Assembly (NCBI GenBank): GCA_033439265.1
Contig: JAVTVX010000012.1
Location: 4,081,001 to 4,145,000 of the forward strand
Direction: 5' to 3'
DNA: 64,000 nt
Source: Dillenia suffruticosa
Taxonomy: Eukaryota > Streptophyta > Magnoliopsida > Dilleniales > Dilleniaceae
The notes below the pieces were generated by a model. The model saw only the letters and a list, made by a program, of their open reading frames with translations. It was not told where the DNA came from and did no database searches. Both the position numbers and the translations under genes were made by a program. Of the stretch, positions 13,664-26,394 are shown one piece after another (position 1 is the first letter of the stretch; each line of letters starts with the position of its first letter).

Positions 13664-14439
13664 GTAAGTTTCGTAATTTTTCTTTTTTTTTTTTGGGATA
13701 AAGGCAATTTCTACTACCATCCAATAAGTAGAATATAATAATAAATTTAAAAAGTGTATAATATAGAAGAAATTATATGTATTAGACAAGATTATGAGCA
13801 TTTCATAGACTAGTTTATGTCTAATTTTAATGTTAAACTGAATAATACAAGTTTTCAGAATTTTTATATAAATTAAATTCAGTAAAAATACAGAATTTTG
13901 AAACATTAAAAATAGTGAAAATTTTTATTCAACACAATTCTGTATTACCTATCGAAAGTTTTTTATTTTATATTAAAAATAAAAATAAATTCTAAATTCC
14001 AAACGATTTAACTAAAATGATAAAACTATTTCATGTGAACCTATCCAGAGGCGATACGTCATTTAGTTGATTTTGTTCTTAGGATTTTGATAAATATTTT
14101 ATAATTTACAGATTTTAATTTAAATTTAATTAAGAGAAATCATTAGTGTGACAATATTTCAAAATTTTCTATAATTTGAAAAGGCATTGGAAGTTCTTAT
14201 TGTTTCGATTACTCGAATAATAAATATGATTGAAATCGAACATTTTTAATATCTATAAATTTTTATAATAACAACCCAAAATAGGCAATCATGATCAAAA
14301 TGTCTTAGCACTATATCCATGAATTAGGGTTTACAATAATTTCTCTCTAATTTCAATAGCAAAAAAATATAAATTATGATAATTTAATTTGGATTTCACT
14401 TGACATTCGTTTAAATTTGAATGGTTAGAGTCAATAGTG

Positions 14440-14910
14440 AGCCCGTTTGTTGACCAAACCAATCACGGCCAAGTGTAAGTCCTCTCTACTATAACAACAG
14501 CAAGTGGAATGTAACAGCTAGGAGTGGACTACAAGGAAGTTAATAGAAGGTAGTTAGCTGCAATCGAATCAGTTGAATAGTTAGGTAGTTAGAGTATGGT
14601 ATATTGTAATAAGATGTAACAACTGAGACAGAAGGTAGTAAATGAGTATTCTTGTCCGACATTCTTCTTCCTTCCTCCTCTTTCTCCTCTTCTTCTTCTT
14701 CTTCTTCTTCCCTTACTTCTACATATTGCTACTCTTGTATTCTGCCATACTACATTAAACATTTATACCATTCTTCATCCATATTGTGAGTAGGTGTCAA
14801 GTGATAGTTAACTGACTTTAGTGTTATCAGTTGAGTGTCTGCACGCCAATATTCATTCTTGTTCTTGAACCAATTCATAACATCTACATGGTGGGCATCC
14901 TCGACCTTAC
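14440..14910 (+). mobile_element. Possible solo LTR relic
   Basis: A moderately GC-balanced segment in AT-rich DNA begins 'tgttgaccaaacc'. It contains a CTT-rich run (14660-14712) and ends 'accaattcataacatctacatggtgggcatc', which recalls a Copia LTR end plus a decayed Met-tRNA primer site. There are no coding domains and no second LTR. Weak call. Confidence 0.3.
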
Positions 14911-15599
14911 CTATTTATCGACCTTGTTTTCATAGAATTTTTGCTTAATTTTAAATAAGACAATCTAAAAATTTTCATATAAAACTAAAATATTTAATCA
15001 AACGTTTTGAAATTTTCATTGTCACGATCATTTTTTAATTCTAATTTAGCATATATGGGACAATATGATTGTACCCATGGTCTGTCACTCTAGTCTAAGG
15101 AATTTATTTAGATAAGCAAATGGGGAAGCAAAATTTTATGCCCCCTACTTGTGTAAAACGATCTACATGATTGTGAATATCTATGTTAGTGAAAGCTAAA
15201 TATACACACATACACGCACACAAAAAGCTGAACTTAGATAAAATACAATTGACAAGCAGAGAAAAATAAGATATTATAATTTTTTTAGAAATAAATAAAA
15301 TTAAAAAATATTTTAATGATATTTTTAAGGATTTTAATGGTTTTTATATGATTTTAAAGATTTTTTATGATATATTTTTTAAATAATATTAAAAGTATAT
15401 ATATTAAAATATCTTTTCTTGAAATTTCAGTGAAATGTTGGCCACTCAACGCACGCATTTCGCGCGTTATTATTTTTTATTTTAAATAAGATTACAAATA
15501 AATTGAACTAGATCGAATAAAAATATATTAATTTGTAATAAATTTTAAATTAAATTTATATTTAATTTATTTAATTAAATAAATTGATTATTCACAAAC

Positions 15600-16180
15600 G
15601 ACTACCCCTAGAACAATGATGTGACACCTCACCCTTTTAACACTTCTGCCAACGCCCTGAATACACATTCCTCAAAACCAACCCGCAAAATTGGTTAAGC
15701 TTTAATTATGGTGATAAGGGAGACAAATGACGCCCTCCATCCACGTGGCACAGCATTTCACGTCCGCCCAACCCACCAATACGCACAAGCGCGTGATTTA
15801 CCAAATCTAAAAATAATTTATTCTCGTACAAACGACAAAAAATTGCTCCCAAGTTAACGAAAACGGCGTTATTCAACATACGGACAACAACAAAAGTCTC
15901 CGTCAAGAAAGATTCGCGTAGCCGTCAAAGACCGGCGGTTGGGAGGGTTGTGAAGTCAGGGACGGCAGTAACGGTGGGGGCCATAGAGAATGGGACAGTT
16001 GGGTTGTATGATCGGACGGTGATGGCGGAGTCTGATTGGAAAAGAAATTTTGGCGGCAAATATAATGTGGGACCCATATGGGGTAGCGAGAAGAAGAAGG
16101 TAGGAACCAGACACGGCCCAAAACAAACATGTCCTTTTGGTGGGTAGGCAAACACGTGTGAGCCTTGGCCTCGAAACCTA
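15600..16180. other. GC-richer island, function unknown
   Basis: This island stands out between AT-rich flanks. Both strands have open frames of 65-76 codons in 15925-16155, but neither resembles a family I know. An ACGTGG motif occurs at about 15743 and ACACGTG at about 16152. It may be a promoter or exon of an unannotated transcript. Confidence 0.3.
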
Positions 16181-19100
16181 TATACATTTTAGGAATTGAG
16201 TTACAAATATTTCCCGAGCATGAGGTGAATGTTTTTCTTTTTCCATTGAAGTTGGGTTTTCTCCTCTTTTCCAATTTGGTTATGTGATTTTTTAAAAATT
16301 TTAATTTCAAATCTGAGTATGATTTAAGGTTAAGAATCAAAATTAAATCAGTAATTTACGGTCTCTCCGTATCCGTTAGTACATTTTAAAAAAATTATTT
16401 TTATTAGTATCAAATGGACTCTCATCAAAGAAACATTAACCAAGGAAGAGGTTCCCCTCAATTTCATTTTCCAGAATTGTTACATATTAATTGGTTCCTT
16501 AAATCAAGATAAATAAAATTATCTTTTTATTATTAATTTTCTTTTCCCACTCGCTCACGTGAAAACGTAAAAACCTCGTGAAATTCACGAGCCCGTCCTC
16601 GAAAATGGATTGACTAAAAAATCTTCATCTGATTTGTCACTTCAAATAAAGCCAAATTTGATGTCAGGACAACAATTGCATACTAAATTAATTTGATTAT
16701 CACACGTATTCCAAACCCTAATCTTTATCCACTCAAGAAATTTGCCTTTTTTCTTTAAATAATAAAAATAATCAAAATTAAGTACCCAAATTATTCTTTT
16801 TTTTTTAATTCGCTATAAAATATATAAATTGAATTAAAAATAACCATATTATTAATTTATTTATGTAAAATAAAACAAACTATAAATTGCTATAATTACA
16901 ATATAAAATAAAATAATACATACAAATATGAGATATAGATTTTGGACAATACAATAAATTGTTTTTCAAAATTTATTTTTCATATATATTTTACTTTTTT
17001 ACGTGGTAAGAAAATCCATAGACACAAAAGTTTTATGCCTAAGGGTTGGTCTTCGCAAATTGGGAGTCATTGCTTTCTCACAAGTCACAGGGGAAAGGCT
17101 TTCCTTTATTTCCTATTCTTGCTCATCAAAGTCTTTGATATAACAATTGGTCTAAGGTCATTATATTAATTCACTGAAAACTCTTATGAAAACGTATATG
17201 ATAGTTTTTAATTGACCGGAGTAAAGTCATTTCCTCGTTGTTATATTTTTATTTATTATATAAAAATCATAAAAATTATAAAAATATACGGATTCATGAA
17301 GGTTAGAATACTAGATCTTAGAGAATACATCTGAGTAAGGGATCTTTACCACTTGGGTGTCTTTCTAAGAGCAATCATGATTAAGACGAGTGTTTGAATA
17401 AATATCAAATGAGGGCACCGATTTTCCAATTAAAATAACAAAAAATTAAAAGCATTTGATTGGCTAGATGGAGGTCAAGAGCCCGGGAATCAGACATATC
17501 ACACCCCATGAAGTTCCAAGAATAGAAATGGGCCCAACATGTGAAGGGACAAGACAAGAGATGTCATTATTTTTGGATGAAATAGATGTCCAATTATGAT
17601 GTTGGGTCGCATTTACAAGTAAGATATATGCACAGATATTTCAATAAAATCACGGGCATCATATATGATTTTATACAAATATTTAATTCATGTATTTGGT
17701 ACTCAATGTACAATAATTTTATGTCTTCTTCAGCCCCCCATCAAGATTTCAAGCCTCTTTTGATCATGGACATTAGTGGGACACATGCACATCACAAGAT
17801 GAAACCTCACACTTTAAAAAGAGAAAAAAAATGCCCAACTTGCAGCTAAAGAGTGCCTTATATATATATGAACTTCATCCATCATTAGATGACTATCTAA
17901 ATTAATCATTTCTATCAGATTCCATGCCCCTTTTTAAGCAAGAAGATTCCATTAGATATTTTGCGTTTTAATTAATGAGATTCAATTGGGAGAGAGAGAG
18001 AGAGAGAGAGAGAGAGATGTTGCCTTAAGATCTAAGCAATGTGGTAAAAGTGCCCTATAAACGGTCACAATCATGGAAGGCAAAGCTTGGGCATTTGGGA
18101 ATTGTTAGCATCCACACGCACAAAAAAGACGTCTCAACAAAATGGTTAGTTGGTAACCAAGATGTTGACAACGAGAAACTCAAAATTTTACAGCACTGCC
18201 AATGAATTTGCAAGCTTTTTGTTTCTTCACCTTTATCCTTTATCCTTTTTCTTTTTTCTTTTTTTTTTTTTGGGGGGGGGGGGGAACCTATTTTGTACCA
18301 CCAAAGAGTCTCCATGCAATTTGACAGTTTTATGTATGGATAATTTTATATTATTTTTTTAGAATTTAGGATAAGAAGGGGAAAAAAGAATGTATCTTCT
18401 TGGAAAGGTTAGTGTAAGTTAATCTCCTCCGCTTAGCCACCAATCCAAAACTACATGGGAAAAATGGGTCTGTATATGTTTTCCTTCTTCCCTTTCTGTT
18501 TTCAAAAGAAATAAAAAAGATAAAACTCGAGCAAAGAAATTCCTTAAACAATCTTGGTTAAGGTTTTTGATCAGCAGTTGTCAACCAGTATTAAAATGTG
18601 GTAATTTTTGATTAAATGTTATGAGTTGTTTGATTATAATACTTCAATTCTTTTAATATTATCTTGGCCATCCCTTCAAATGCATCTTTTCCCAGCAGAA
18701 AGAGGGAAAAGAAAAGTCATAGTATAGGGTATCTATGGTTATGGAAATTATTATTATTTTTATTGGATTTGAATTCTATATCTCAGAATTGAGGGAGAAG
18801 AATTATGACCACCAAACTGTTCTCTTAGGGACATGGTTATAAAAAATTATATATCTATTTGGAATTTTAATAAGATTCAGATATTTTAATTCAATTTTAT
18901 AACTAGCATACTTATATTTTCTCATAGCATAACTAGTCTCGGTTGATACAGAGATCAATAGATGGAGACAACCCTAAAAAAAATAAAACAACTAAACTCT
19001 TGTGTACGTAAAAGTAAGATATTGTAATTCCTTAATCTTAGGTTTTGGGTAAGTCATGAAAATGGAGAAATGAGATTTAGGATAGGTAATTCCTCTTACA

Positions 19101-19380
19101 GTAATCGAATTGAATTAGTCAGGTAAAATTTGAATACCAATCGATGGTGATAAGAAAAGTCAGCTAACACAAAAAAAAAAAAAAAACCATAAATAGTTAT
19201 TCGACTTAAGTGCTTTACTGGTCCAAAATCTAGAATTGGGCCCGACATTTTATACACATCCACCAAGCTGAGGATGCCCAACAAAAACTTTGAAGGCCCA
19301 TGGACTAAAAAGTCCTTTATCCACATCATCATTTTTTTTTGGGTAGAATTATCCACATCATTATAAAGAGATACAAAGCG
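16181..19380. other. AT-rich intergenic DNA
   Basis: No supportable gene. It holds a (GA)n run at 17991-18016, a T run followed by a G run at 18256-18285, and scattered short AT repeats. Confidence 0.5.
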
Positions 19381-19408
19381 CTTTCTCTCTCTCTCTCTCT
19401 CTCTCTTA

Positions 19409-19616
19409 GTACCATGTCTTAGACAACACCCTGTATCCGAGATTTCGCTCTGACTAATCCAGACCGACCGCTGCAGTGGCTACTTTAGGAGGACGGGTCT
19501 CCTAACAGGGAATGCTCCATACACATGAGGGCTCGATACTCCCAACGGGAGTCGAATCTCGGTCATATTTAAGGGTACTCAACCTCACATCCAGTTAAAC
19601 CAACCCACGTCGGTTC
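19409..19616 (-). mobile_element. tRNA-derived SINE inserted in a (CT)n run
   Basis: On the minus strand an A-box-like segment (GGTTTAACTGGATG) is followed about 40 bp later by a B-box-like GAGATTCGACTCCC, the layout of a Pol III promoter from a tRNA. About 150 bp of unique SINE-like body follows. Both ends abut CT runs (19382-19406 and 19617-19630), consistent with insertion into, and duplication of, a microsatellite target. Confidence 0.65.
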
Positions 19617-20074
19617 TCTCTCTCTCTCTAACTTGTCCAGAGAATGCAACTCGAATCCTTCAAGAAGAGATGGATAATTTGAAATACAGACTGTAGGTAC
19701 GTAAAATTATGTTGAGGAGGGCAAGACCAGGGGAAAAACGTGGCGTCTTAGGTTATAAAGGGGCCCATCTGGCGGATTTAATCAGCAGGCCCAGCTCTAA
19801 GCCGATGGATGTGTTTCCAATGGGGAAAAATATTGGAGGCCCAAGGATTCGACCCACTTGGGCCCAATGCCCCTGAATATAAATAATTTTTAGATCTAGA
19901 TACCAAATCATAGATATCATTTGATAATTGGGTTACTAAATCTAATATCAACGTATTTTGATCGATTTAAATTGACATTTCATTGATAAGCTGATACCAC
20001 ATTAAAAAAGGTTGCTTATAATTTTACCATAATTCATCAATCAGACTTTGATTCCTGTCTTCTTTGTAATCAAG

Positions 20075-20215
20075 GATACAGTGATACGAGCCTCTAGAAC
20101 AGATCCTGTTCAAATAAGAAAAGGATACAAAGGATATAGAGGAACGAGCCTATAGAACATGATACAGAGGTACGAGCCTATAGAACAGATCCTGTTCAAG
20201 TAAGAAAATCAACAG
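20075..20215. repeat. Imperfect tandem repeat
   Basis: The phrase 'acgagcctatagaaca' (with variants) occurs three times, and 'gatcctgttcaaRtaagaaaa' twice. No coding role is visible. Confidence 0.7.
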
Positions 20216-20642
20216 AAGAATAAGAAAAGAGACATCTATTTTGTGTGAGATTAATTTGACTCAAAATTGATTGATCTAAACAAGAAAAAATGACATTGGG
20301 AAAACAAATAGCTAGCATATAATGTTCATCATACGTGTTGAGCCGAGCTAGCATTCTTGCCCATTGTGGCCCTCTTTTCTTTTGATACTTGATTATTGAT
20401 ATTTAAAAATTTGATTGATTCAAATCGAACAATTTTGTGACCCCTAATTTAAAGGTCGGTTCTTCTATTATCTATTTTTCTATTTTCAAAACTCAAATTC
20501 GAGATTTTTATTAACATATATCACGCTTATATCACACACAATAGGATGTTTCAAGGTTGACAATGCTACATAAAGATAGGGTTCTAATAAAATCATAACA
20601 GATAATGATACATTAACATCTTTCTCTCTCTCTCGCTCTCCA

Positions 20643-20907
20643 GTTGTGATCTCCAAAATGGCCTACACCAGGGCTGTGACCGGGAGTTGTAGGCCTTATT
20701 TCGTCTCTTCTTTCACCTACACCATGAACTCTATAATTCTTCCTCAACAGAAATTTTCTTGTATCATCCCGGCCCTTCATTTAATGCCCTTCAATGCCAA
20801 CCTCCAGATCTTTGCTCCGTACCATGATATCATGGGAGATGAATGAAGATGTTGGAACTATAAGAGAAGAACATATTGCTACAACCAGGAAACATCTTAA
20901 TAGCCAT
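20643..20907 (-). pseudogene. CEP precursor pseudogene with intact peptide motif
   Basis: The minus strand keeps a perfect CEP domain, EIRPTTPGHSPGVGH (20702-20658), followed by FGDHN. In the same frame upstream there is a signal-peptide-like hydrophobic run (FLVVAICSSLIVPTSS), then a basic variable region. Three lesions are seen. The only ATG at the expected place is one frame off, so the hydrophobic run has no start. A TAA stop falls in the variable region at about 20783. The stop expected after HN reads TGG, so the frame runs on about 14 codons. A short in-frame ATG just after the TAA could still start a leaderless 45-residue peptide, which would not be secreted. It is the lowest-coordinate member of the CEP array. 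Confidence 0.8.
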
Positions 20908-21809
20908 AACTAGCGAACTACTAGGTTTACATACAAAATCTAGTACCCGCACTTCACCACTTATACACATGTACACTGGTCATACAAATGAAATAAATTC
21001 AACTAATTTTTAAGTACAAATTATAATTATTAATTTATTGGAGGAATGGGTAATGGTCAAGTGGGTTAGTCAATTCCTAAGTGCAATCAAATGGGCCAAA
21101 AACAATTATTATTATTTTTTAAATATCAATAGGAATCTAAGCTATTTATTAATTAAGATCATCATGCTATCCAAAAGTGATAGCACGAGGCACTGTCTAC
21201 AGGTGCGACAAACCCTTAGAATAGAAAGGTAAAGCATTTAGAGAAACCTACAAAAACACTTTGTGGGGGTATCTGAATTTAAAACCACAAAAGGTATCAT
21301 TGTCAAGGTATTGAAAAGGATCAAAGTGGGGTTTAATTTTTAATGATTTTTTTTCTAATATTTTGAGGTTTAAACTAACTTAACTAACACTATGCATGTG
21401 TGGTGCACGTGGGGGCTAAATAAACTTTTAGAGCTTTTCAAATTTTGAATCGGCATTGCAACTTTAAGATTCCAACTTTACGGCGTTGAATTTATATTAT
21501 ATTTTATTACTCAAGATAATTATAAATTTCTTTATATAAATTATACAGTGATAAATATGCAAATAAAGAAGAAAATATTGTTATGGTAAAATAAAAAAAA
21601 ATGTGAAATTAGGCTGATTTGAACTTACTTTGTGATAGGTGTTTTTACGTTAATTTTATTGCAAAAATTTGTATTTGCTATAATTCATATAAGGGCTGCA
21701 TGTCTTTTCCATTCTCCTTTGGCCTTTGCACAATTCTCTTTGTCCCTTATATTTAATTTGTGCTTTCTGTACAATGTTGGGGCTTTTGACCTCGAATTTT
21801 GAAACTCTC

Positions 21810-21846
<37 letters not shown>

Positions 21847-22723
21847 GAGTCCAGATACATTGATAAGGAGTAATCTTCGATGCCTTTGCATTCAAGGTTC
21901 AGAAAAATGGTATATGCTCCAAAAATGCTAAAAGGGCCATAAGATCAACTTATGAAATTCGCATTGGTGGTCTGTAGTGCACAATCGTACCACATACATG
22001 TGACCTTTTACAAGCAAAAAGGGTTGAAACATATGAAAACTAATACATACGTATATATATTTTATCAACGGATATTCGATTTAGTACAATACAGTATTAA
22101 ATATTTTAATCAAGTCTCGAACTTGAAATTTGAGAATAAAAAAAACTATGATGGAATAGCCATTCCCTAAATAGGGTCTCCACCATGTTTAAACTGGACT
22201 AATTGGAGTATAATTCGGATATTGGTGGTAGAAAAGAAAAACATATGTATATTAAAATACTTTTGGCAGAATACCTTTTTAAGCATGTAATTTCATTCAT
22301 TACAAGTTCAATAACACAAAGATACTTATAAGTGGGAAGAAGCATATGCTTTGGTATATGGCCAATTTGAGGGACATTTGGCCACATGCAACCACAGAAT
22401 ACATGACAATATCACCTGTTGTGGACTCGCAATAGACTTCTCATTGAAGTGCTATTTTGTAAGGAGTAAAATCAATTTAAACTTAATTAGAAAAAAAATT
22501 AGACTTAGAAAGAGTAAGCTAGTGCATGAGACTCCTCACCTTCTCATTGAGAGGGCGAGGAGCTAGGGAAATAGAATTAAGTACTAATTCAATAAATTAA
22601 TTACATTTTGCTGGAAAAAATATATATATATATATACTTTTTACACTCATAATGGAAGGTAAGACAAGGAGTTTTGCTTTAATTTCTTTCACCTGGCTAC
22701 ACTACATATACAAAAGAAGGGAA
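20908..22723. other. Intergenic DNA between CEP loci
   Basis: AT-rich. It contains a (CT)n run at 21812-21843 and a copy of the dispersed repeat at about 22107-22216. No gene seen. Confidence 0.5.
22107..22216. repeat. Short dispersed repeat, copy in the CEP cluster
   Basis: It shares 'tttgagaataaaaaaa', 'cctaaatagggtctc' and 'aattggagtataattcggat'-like segments with 28634-28756, and in part with 4375-4480. No coding capacity. Confidence 0.45.
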
Positions 22724-23005
22724 TTAGTTGTGAAGAGAGTGGCCAACACCGGGACTATGACCAGGAGCTGTTGGTCGAAAATCATCCACATTTCCTTCCT
22801 TAATATAATTAGTTCTGTTGCTTGTATACTCTTGTTGTGAGCCATTCTTGTTTAGCTCACTGCCCTTTACATCGCCCAAAGATTTGATATCTACATGCTT
22901 TGGACATGCCTTGCATAACCTTGGCTTCAAATGCTGTCTTCCCTCGGTTGATACAATTTCATGACACAAAATTATTATAAGAAGAAAAACACCAAATTTT
23001 GACAT
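22724..23005 (-). CDS. CEP peptide hormone precursor, single domain (93 aa)
   Basis: An intronless ORF starts at ATG 23005 with a hydrophobic signal peptide (FGVFLLIIILC, residues 4-14). A variable propeptide follows, and a C-terminal CEP domain DFRPTAPGHSPGVGH (22783-22739), then SLHN and stop TAA. In the CEP family the precursor is secreted and cleaved to a 15-residue peptide. Prolines 4, 7 and 11 are commonly hydroxylated, and CEPR-type LRR kinases perceive the peptide. The propeptide is unusual in having a basic Cys pair (CKAC, near residues 31-34). A TATA-like TTTAAATAC lies 100 bp upstream. Expected roles, by family, are nitrogen-demand signalling and root architecture. Confidence 0.93.
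   Translation of the reverse strand: MSKFGVFLLIIILCHEIVSTEGRQHLKPRLCKACPKHVDIKSLGDVKGSELNKNGSQQEYTSNRTNYIKEGNVDDFRPTAPGHSPGVGHSLHN
22739..22783 (-). other. Mature CEP peptide region DFRPTAPGHSPGVGH
   Basis: Fifteen codons in the minus-strand frame. All invariant CEP positions are present (F, R, P, T, P, G, SPGVGH), with Ala at position 6 and His at 9. Confidence 0.9.
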
Positions 23006-23104
23006 ATTAGAGAGAGTGAGGGGTTGGGGGGCTTATGAAACTTCTACAATACTTGCCTAGCGATGTAAGAGAGAGGTTGCTTGAAAACTCTTTGTGCCAC
23101 TGTA

Positions 23105-23113
23105 GTATTTAAA
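23105..23113 (-). promoter_or_regulatory. TATA-like box of the 22.7-kb CEP gene
   Basis: TTTAAATAC in sense orientation, about 100 bp before the ATG. Matching boxes occur at similar distance before the three other intact CEP genes. Confidence 0.5.
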
Positions 23114-23119
23114 GTTTCT

Positions 23120-24634
23120 ATGCAGGAGAAGCACACATTTGCAAGGCCCTCAATAGTGGGAAGATTCCCTAGGGCAATAACATGATAGATATACTAAAGA
23201 AAGAGAGGAAAAAAAAAGTGATAAATAGAATGGCTTAATAGTTTAAAGCTTTCAAAGCTCTACATTCCAAAAAATTTGAAGATTTAGTCAAGCCTAGCTA
23301 GTTGTAAATATTCTCATGCCTCATGCCTCATGCCATATGAAAACTACATAAATCACCCTTTCATTGAAATACTATTTTTTAAATAACAAAGTGATAATGC
23401 ATTTAATCTCTTTGTTAAAAGAGTTTGAATTCAATTCTTCCCATTAAAAATAGGGTAAGTAGGCAAACCGTTATTACAAATTACGCCCTTATATCTGATT
23501 GATATTTGAAATAGTTGTGTAAATTTATTGAAAATAACACTTTTTACTGACCAAAGATCATGCCTTTTTTTATCTTGCTAATGTTTTAAAACACCCACAA
23601 AAATTTCTTGAAAATATCACTCTCTCTTCTCAGATTTTTCTTGCATCCAAAGAACAATGTGTCATGATTTAATACAAAGTTATGAAAAGAGAAATCATTG
23701 TTTAAAGCTTGACCTACAACCATTCACTTAAACAATACCATTAAATTTCAACAGACCTCCAACGCCATTGCATATCTTCGATCAAGATATCATTCAAAAG
23801 TTTTTCAAAGTCCTCTTTCACCTTTCAAAGGCTCAAAGGTTGCAAATTAGTATATTATATAAATCATGAGATCGAGAGCTAAGTGTATTAGTAGCTTGCC
23901 ACTTACTCTGTAATGCACGCTTTTCTGCCACCAACCGCAAAAAATACTGCTTAGCTAGTATTTGGACGGTTCCCTGCAAAAGGTTTAGACCTTCTTTAAC
24001 TTTTTTTTTTCCGAAGTCGACAGTCGAGAAACCTAACTTTACAACCAAATGTATGCAAAAAAATGTAGTAGGGTCCAAACATAGAATCAGTAGTTTATTT
24101 TCAGGCTCCAAAATGATCATTAGCCCACCAAATGAAAGCACCCAAAGACTGCTCGCTGTTAAAGTTATGAATTATAAAATAACACGATCAAAATAGGGTT
24201 TTTCCTAGCTTGCCGAGGCTAGTGGGGCACTGCAGCTATAAAGGTTAATACAAATTAGTGCAAAGTATTGTGTGTAGTACAAATGTCTCAGACAAAATTT
24301 AGTGAGCCACAGCATTCATTTTCTAGTTCACTCCAGTCTTATTCCATTGTGATATCTTTTTGTATTATAGGGCGGTTGATGAAGGACCTTTTTCTTTCTT
24401 AAAAAATAATAATGATAACAAATCTTGGTAGACATTTGTATGCCTGGGATGCATTGCAGGACTTAAGAAAATGAGTTATGCTTATCTTCTCTTCCTATTC
24501 ATCAAACATGGTTATGATGCATTTTAATTCACTAGATCATTACATAAAATGGCAAAACGCCTAAATCCGCTCTAGTAGAAATAAGAGTAAAATGGCTAAC
24601 AAGAATGTAAGCCAAGCTTGTTTTGGAAATCAAA

Positions 24635-24670
<36 letters not shown>

Positions 24671-25991
24671 TCTCTCTCCCCACAATTTTGAAAAGCTTTA
24701 TCGTTTTCTATTTTGGAACTTAATAATATTTTTCAAGTGTTAAGGTTGAAAGGAAACAAAAAGCTAATATGGGAGGAAAAAAAAAACTTGTAATGATTTT
24801 CATATTTTATATAAGAAAAGATTGCTACGTAGAGAGGGCAAAAACGTCTGGTTACTTTTGGTGGCAAATTGTTCCTTTTTATCGTCCTGTCCTCCATCCA
24901 TCTTTCCAAACAATAGGTAGCTTAAAGGAAAATGAGGTACTTTTTTTTTTAAGTCGAATAATTTTTTTTTTTTAATTTGAATAATTTTAAACTAGTTAAA
25001 ATATATTTTAAATTTATTAATAAAATAAAATATAGTAAGATAAATTATCTCATAAAGATTTACTTCATAAATAATTTAATTCATTTATTATTATACTTTT
25101 CGGACCATATTACTCTTCCATGGGGCATGGGCCATATATGGAAACTAGTAAATTAATAATTTAAAAAGCAGGACATAGGGTCGGCCCATGATACCAAACG
25201 CCAACAAAAAGCATGCTCTCTCTCTCTCTCTCTCTCTCCCCAACTGGTTCCATAGTCTGAGGAACAGCTCCCTCTCTATCACGTTGATTACGAACTCAAA
25301 AATGTAGAAACGTAGCTGGTGAATAATTGTTAAGATTCTCCCGCAGACATTTAGGTCAGAAAACATGTGCCTGCTGTTTTTTTTCCCGCACACATTTTAA
25401 CTTATCATTGGGAATATTATGAGGTATATAGTTTGTATATATATGGAACAATTTTTATAATGTTATATCAAAGAAGAAAAGAAAAGGCAAAAATTTCTTA
25501 ATTAATGTCTTGAATTTGAGTTTTGAAAATAAAAAATAGATATCGTAAGAATTAATTCTTAAATTAGACTTCACTGTACTTGAACTTGATTAGTCAAATA
25601 ACACGAATACCTATTAATTAATAAAAAGAAAGATAGTAATTTGTCATTTATTTTGTAAAACTTGTAAAGGTATTTTGCTTTTATAATTCTTTCATTTCTA
25701 ATAAGTAGCTCTTCTTATTCTCTTAATATATTCTCATACAAGCACATTTTGGTCAAATTGGCAAATTCTCATATTAACTTCGAGCTATATGGTCTATATA
25801 GGTTTTATGCGTGCATGTAAGCGTGTGCAGGAGCCTCAGAGAGAGAGAGAGACACACACAAAGAGAGAATAGTTTTACTTTTACATTACAACGTACTTAA
25901 GCAAATAAAAAATGACCTTGAAAATGAAACATTCTCTCGCATAAGGGGAAGAAGAACAATTTTACAAAGTGCATGCATGCATTAAGTTCAC
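23120..25991. other. Intergenic DNA between CEP loci
   Basis: AT-rich, with (CT)n runs at 24638-24660 and 25215-25238. A 102-codon minus-strand open frame at 23833-24141 resembles nothing I know and is probably chance. No further CEP motif found. Confidence 0.5.
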
Positions 25992-26255
25992 TTAGTTGTG
26001 AATGGAGTGGCCAACGCCAGGACTGTGACCGGGTTTTGTGGGTCGAAATGCATCCTCACTTCCATTATCTGTTGATTCAACTTTTACATGGAAGTGACTT
26101 GAGGCACCTACATTATTTACTTTGCTACTTTTGGGTTGACGAGTCGTGCCTTTGTCATGCTTCTTCCTAGACCTTAAACTCCTCCCTTCAAGACAAAGGA
26201 CATCACTGGATAGGATTATAACTAGAAAAAGCAAACAAGCACAAAGTTTGGCCAT
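25992..26255 (-). CDS. CEP peptide hormone precursor, single domain (87 aa)
   Basis: An intronless ORF with ATG at 26255. A signal peptide at residues 1-22 (ACLLFLVIILSSDVLC) is followed by a basic Lys/Ser-rich propeptide. The C-terminal CEP domain is AFRPTKPGHSPGVGH (26051-26007), then SIHN and TAA. Lys at position 6 and Ala at position 1 distinguish it from its neighbours, so its mature form is more basic. A (GA)n run at 26306-26329 (CT in sense) lies in the presumed 5' UTR. A TATA-like CATAAATA is at 26390-26383. Length and layout are typical of the family. Confidence 0.93.
   Translation of the reverse strand: MAKLCACLLFLVIILSSDVLCLEGRSLRSRKKHDKGTTRQPKSSKVNNVGASSHFHVKVESTDNGSEDAFRPTKPGHSPGVGHSIHN
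26007..26051 (-). other. Mature CEP peptide region AFRPTKPGHSPGVGH
   Basis: Fifteen codons ending just before SIHN-stop. Residue 1 is Ala where Asp is usual, and residue 6 is Lys. Confidence 0.9.
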
Positions 26256-26382
26256 GGCTAGTGAACGAGTCTAGGAGAAAAAGTTAGGCAGAGAGATTGA
26301 GAAAGAGGGAGAGAGAGAGAGAGAGAGAAACCAAAGGGGAGCCCGGAAGATACTTGCACTTCCACCCCTTCAAGCCATGGGG

Positions 26383-26390
26383 TATTTATG
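26383..26390 (-). promoter_or_regulatory. TATA-like box of the 26-kb CEP gene
   Basis: CATAAATA(CC) in sense orientation about 130 bp before the ATG; compare TATAAATACC before the three-domain CEP gene. Confidence 0.5.
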
Positions 26391-26394
26391 GTGT

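Noticed and set aside
20646-20846. 66-codon plus-strand open frame
   Set aside because: It is the antisense of the CEP pseudogene; the minus-strand frame holds the conserved motif.
23833-24141. 102-codon minus-strand open frame between CEP genes
   Set aside because: No recognisable domain, no signal peptide, no CEP motif; length is within chance for this composition.
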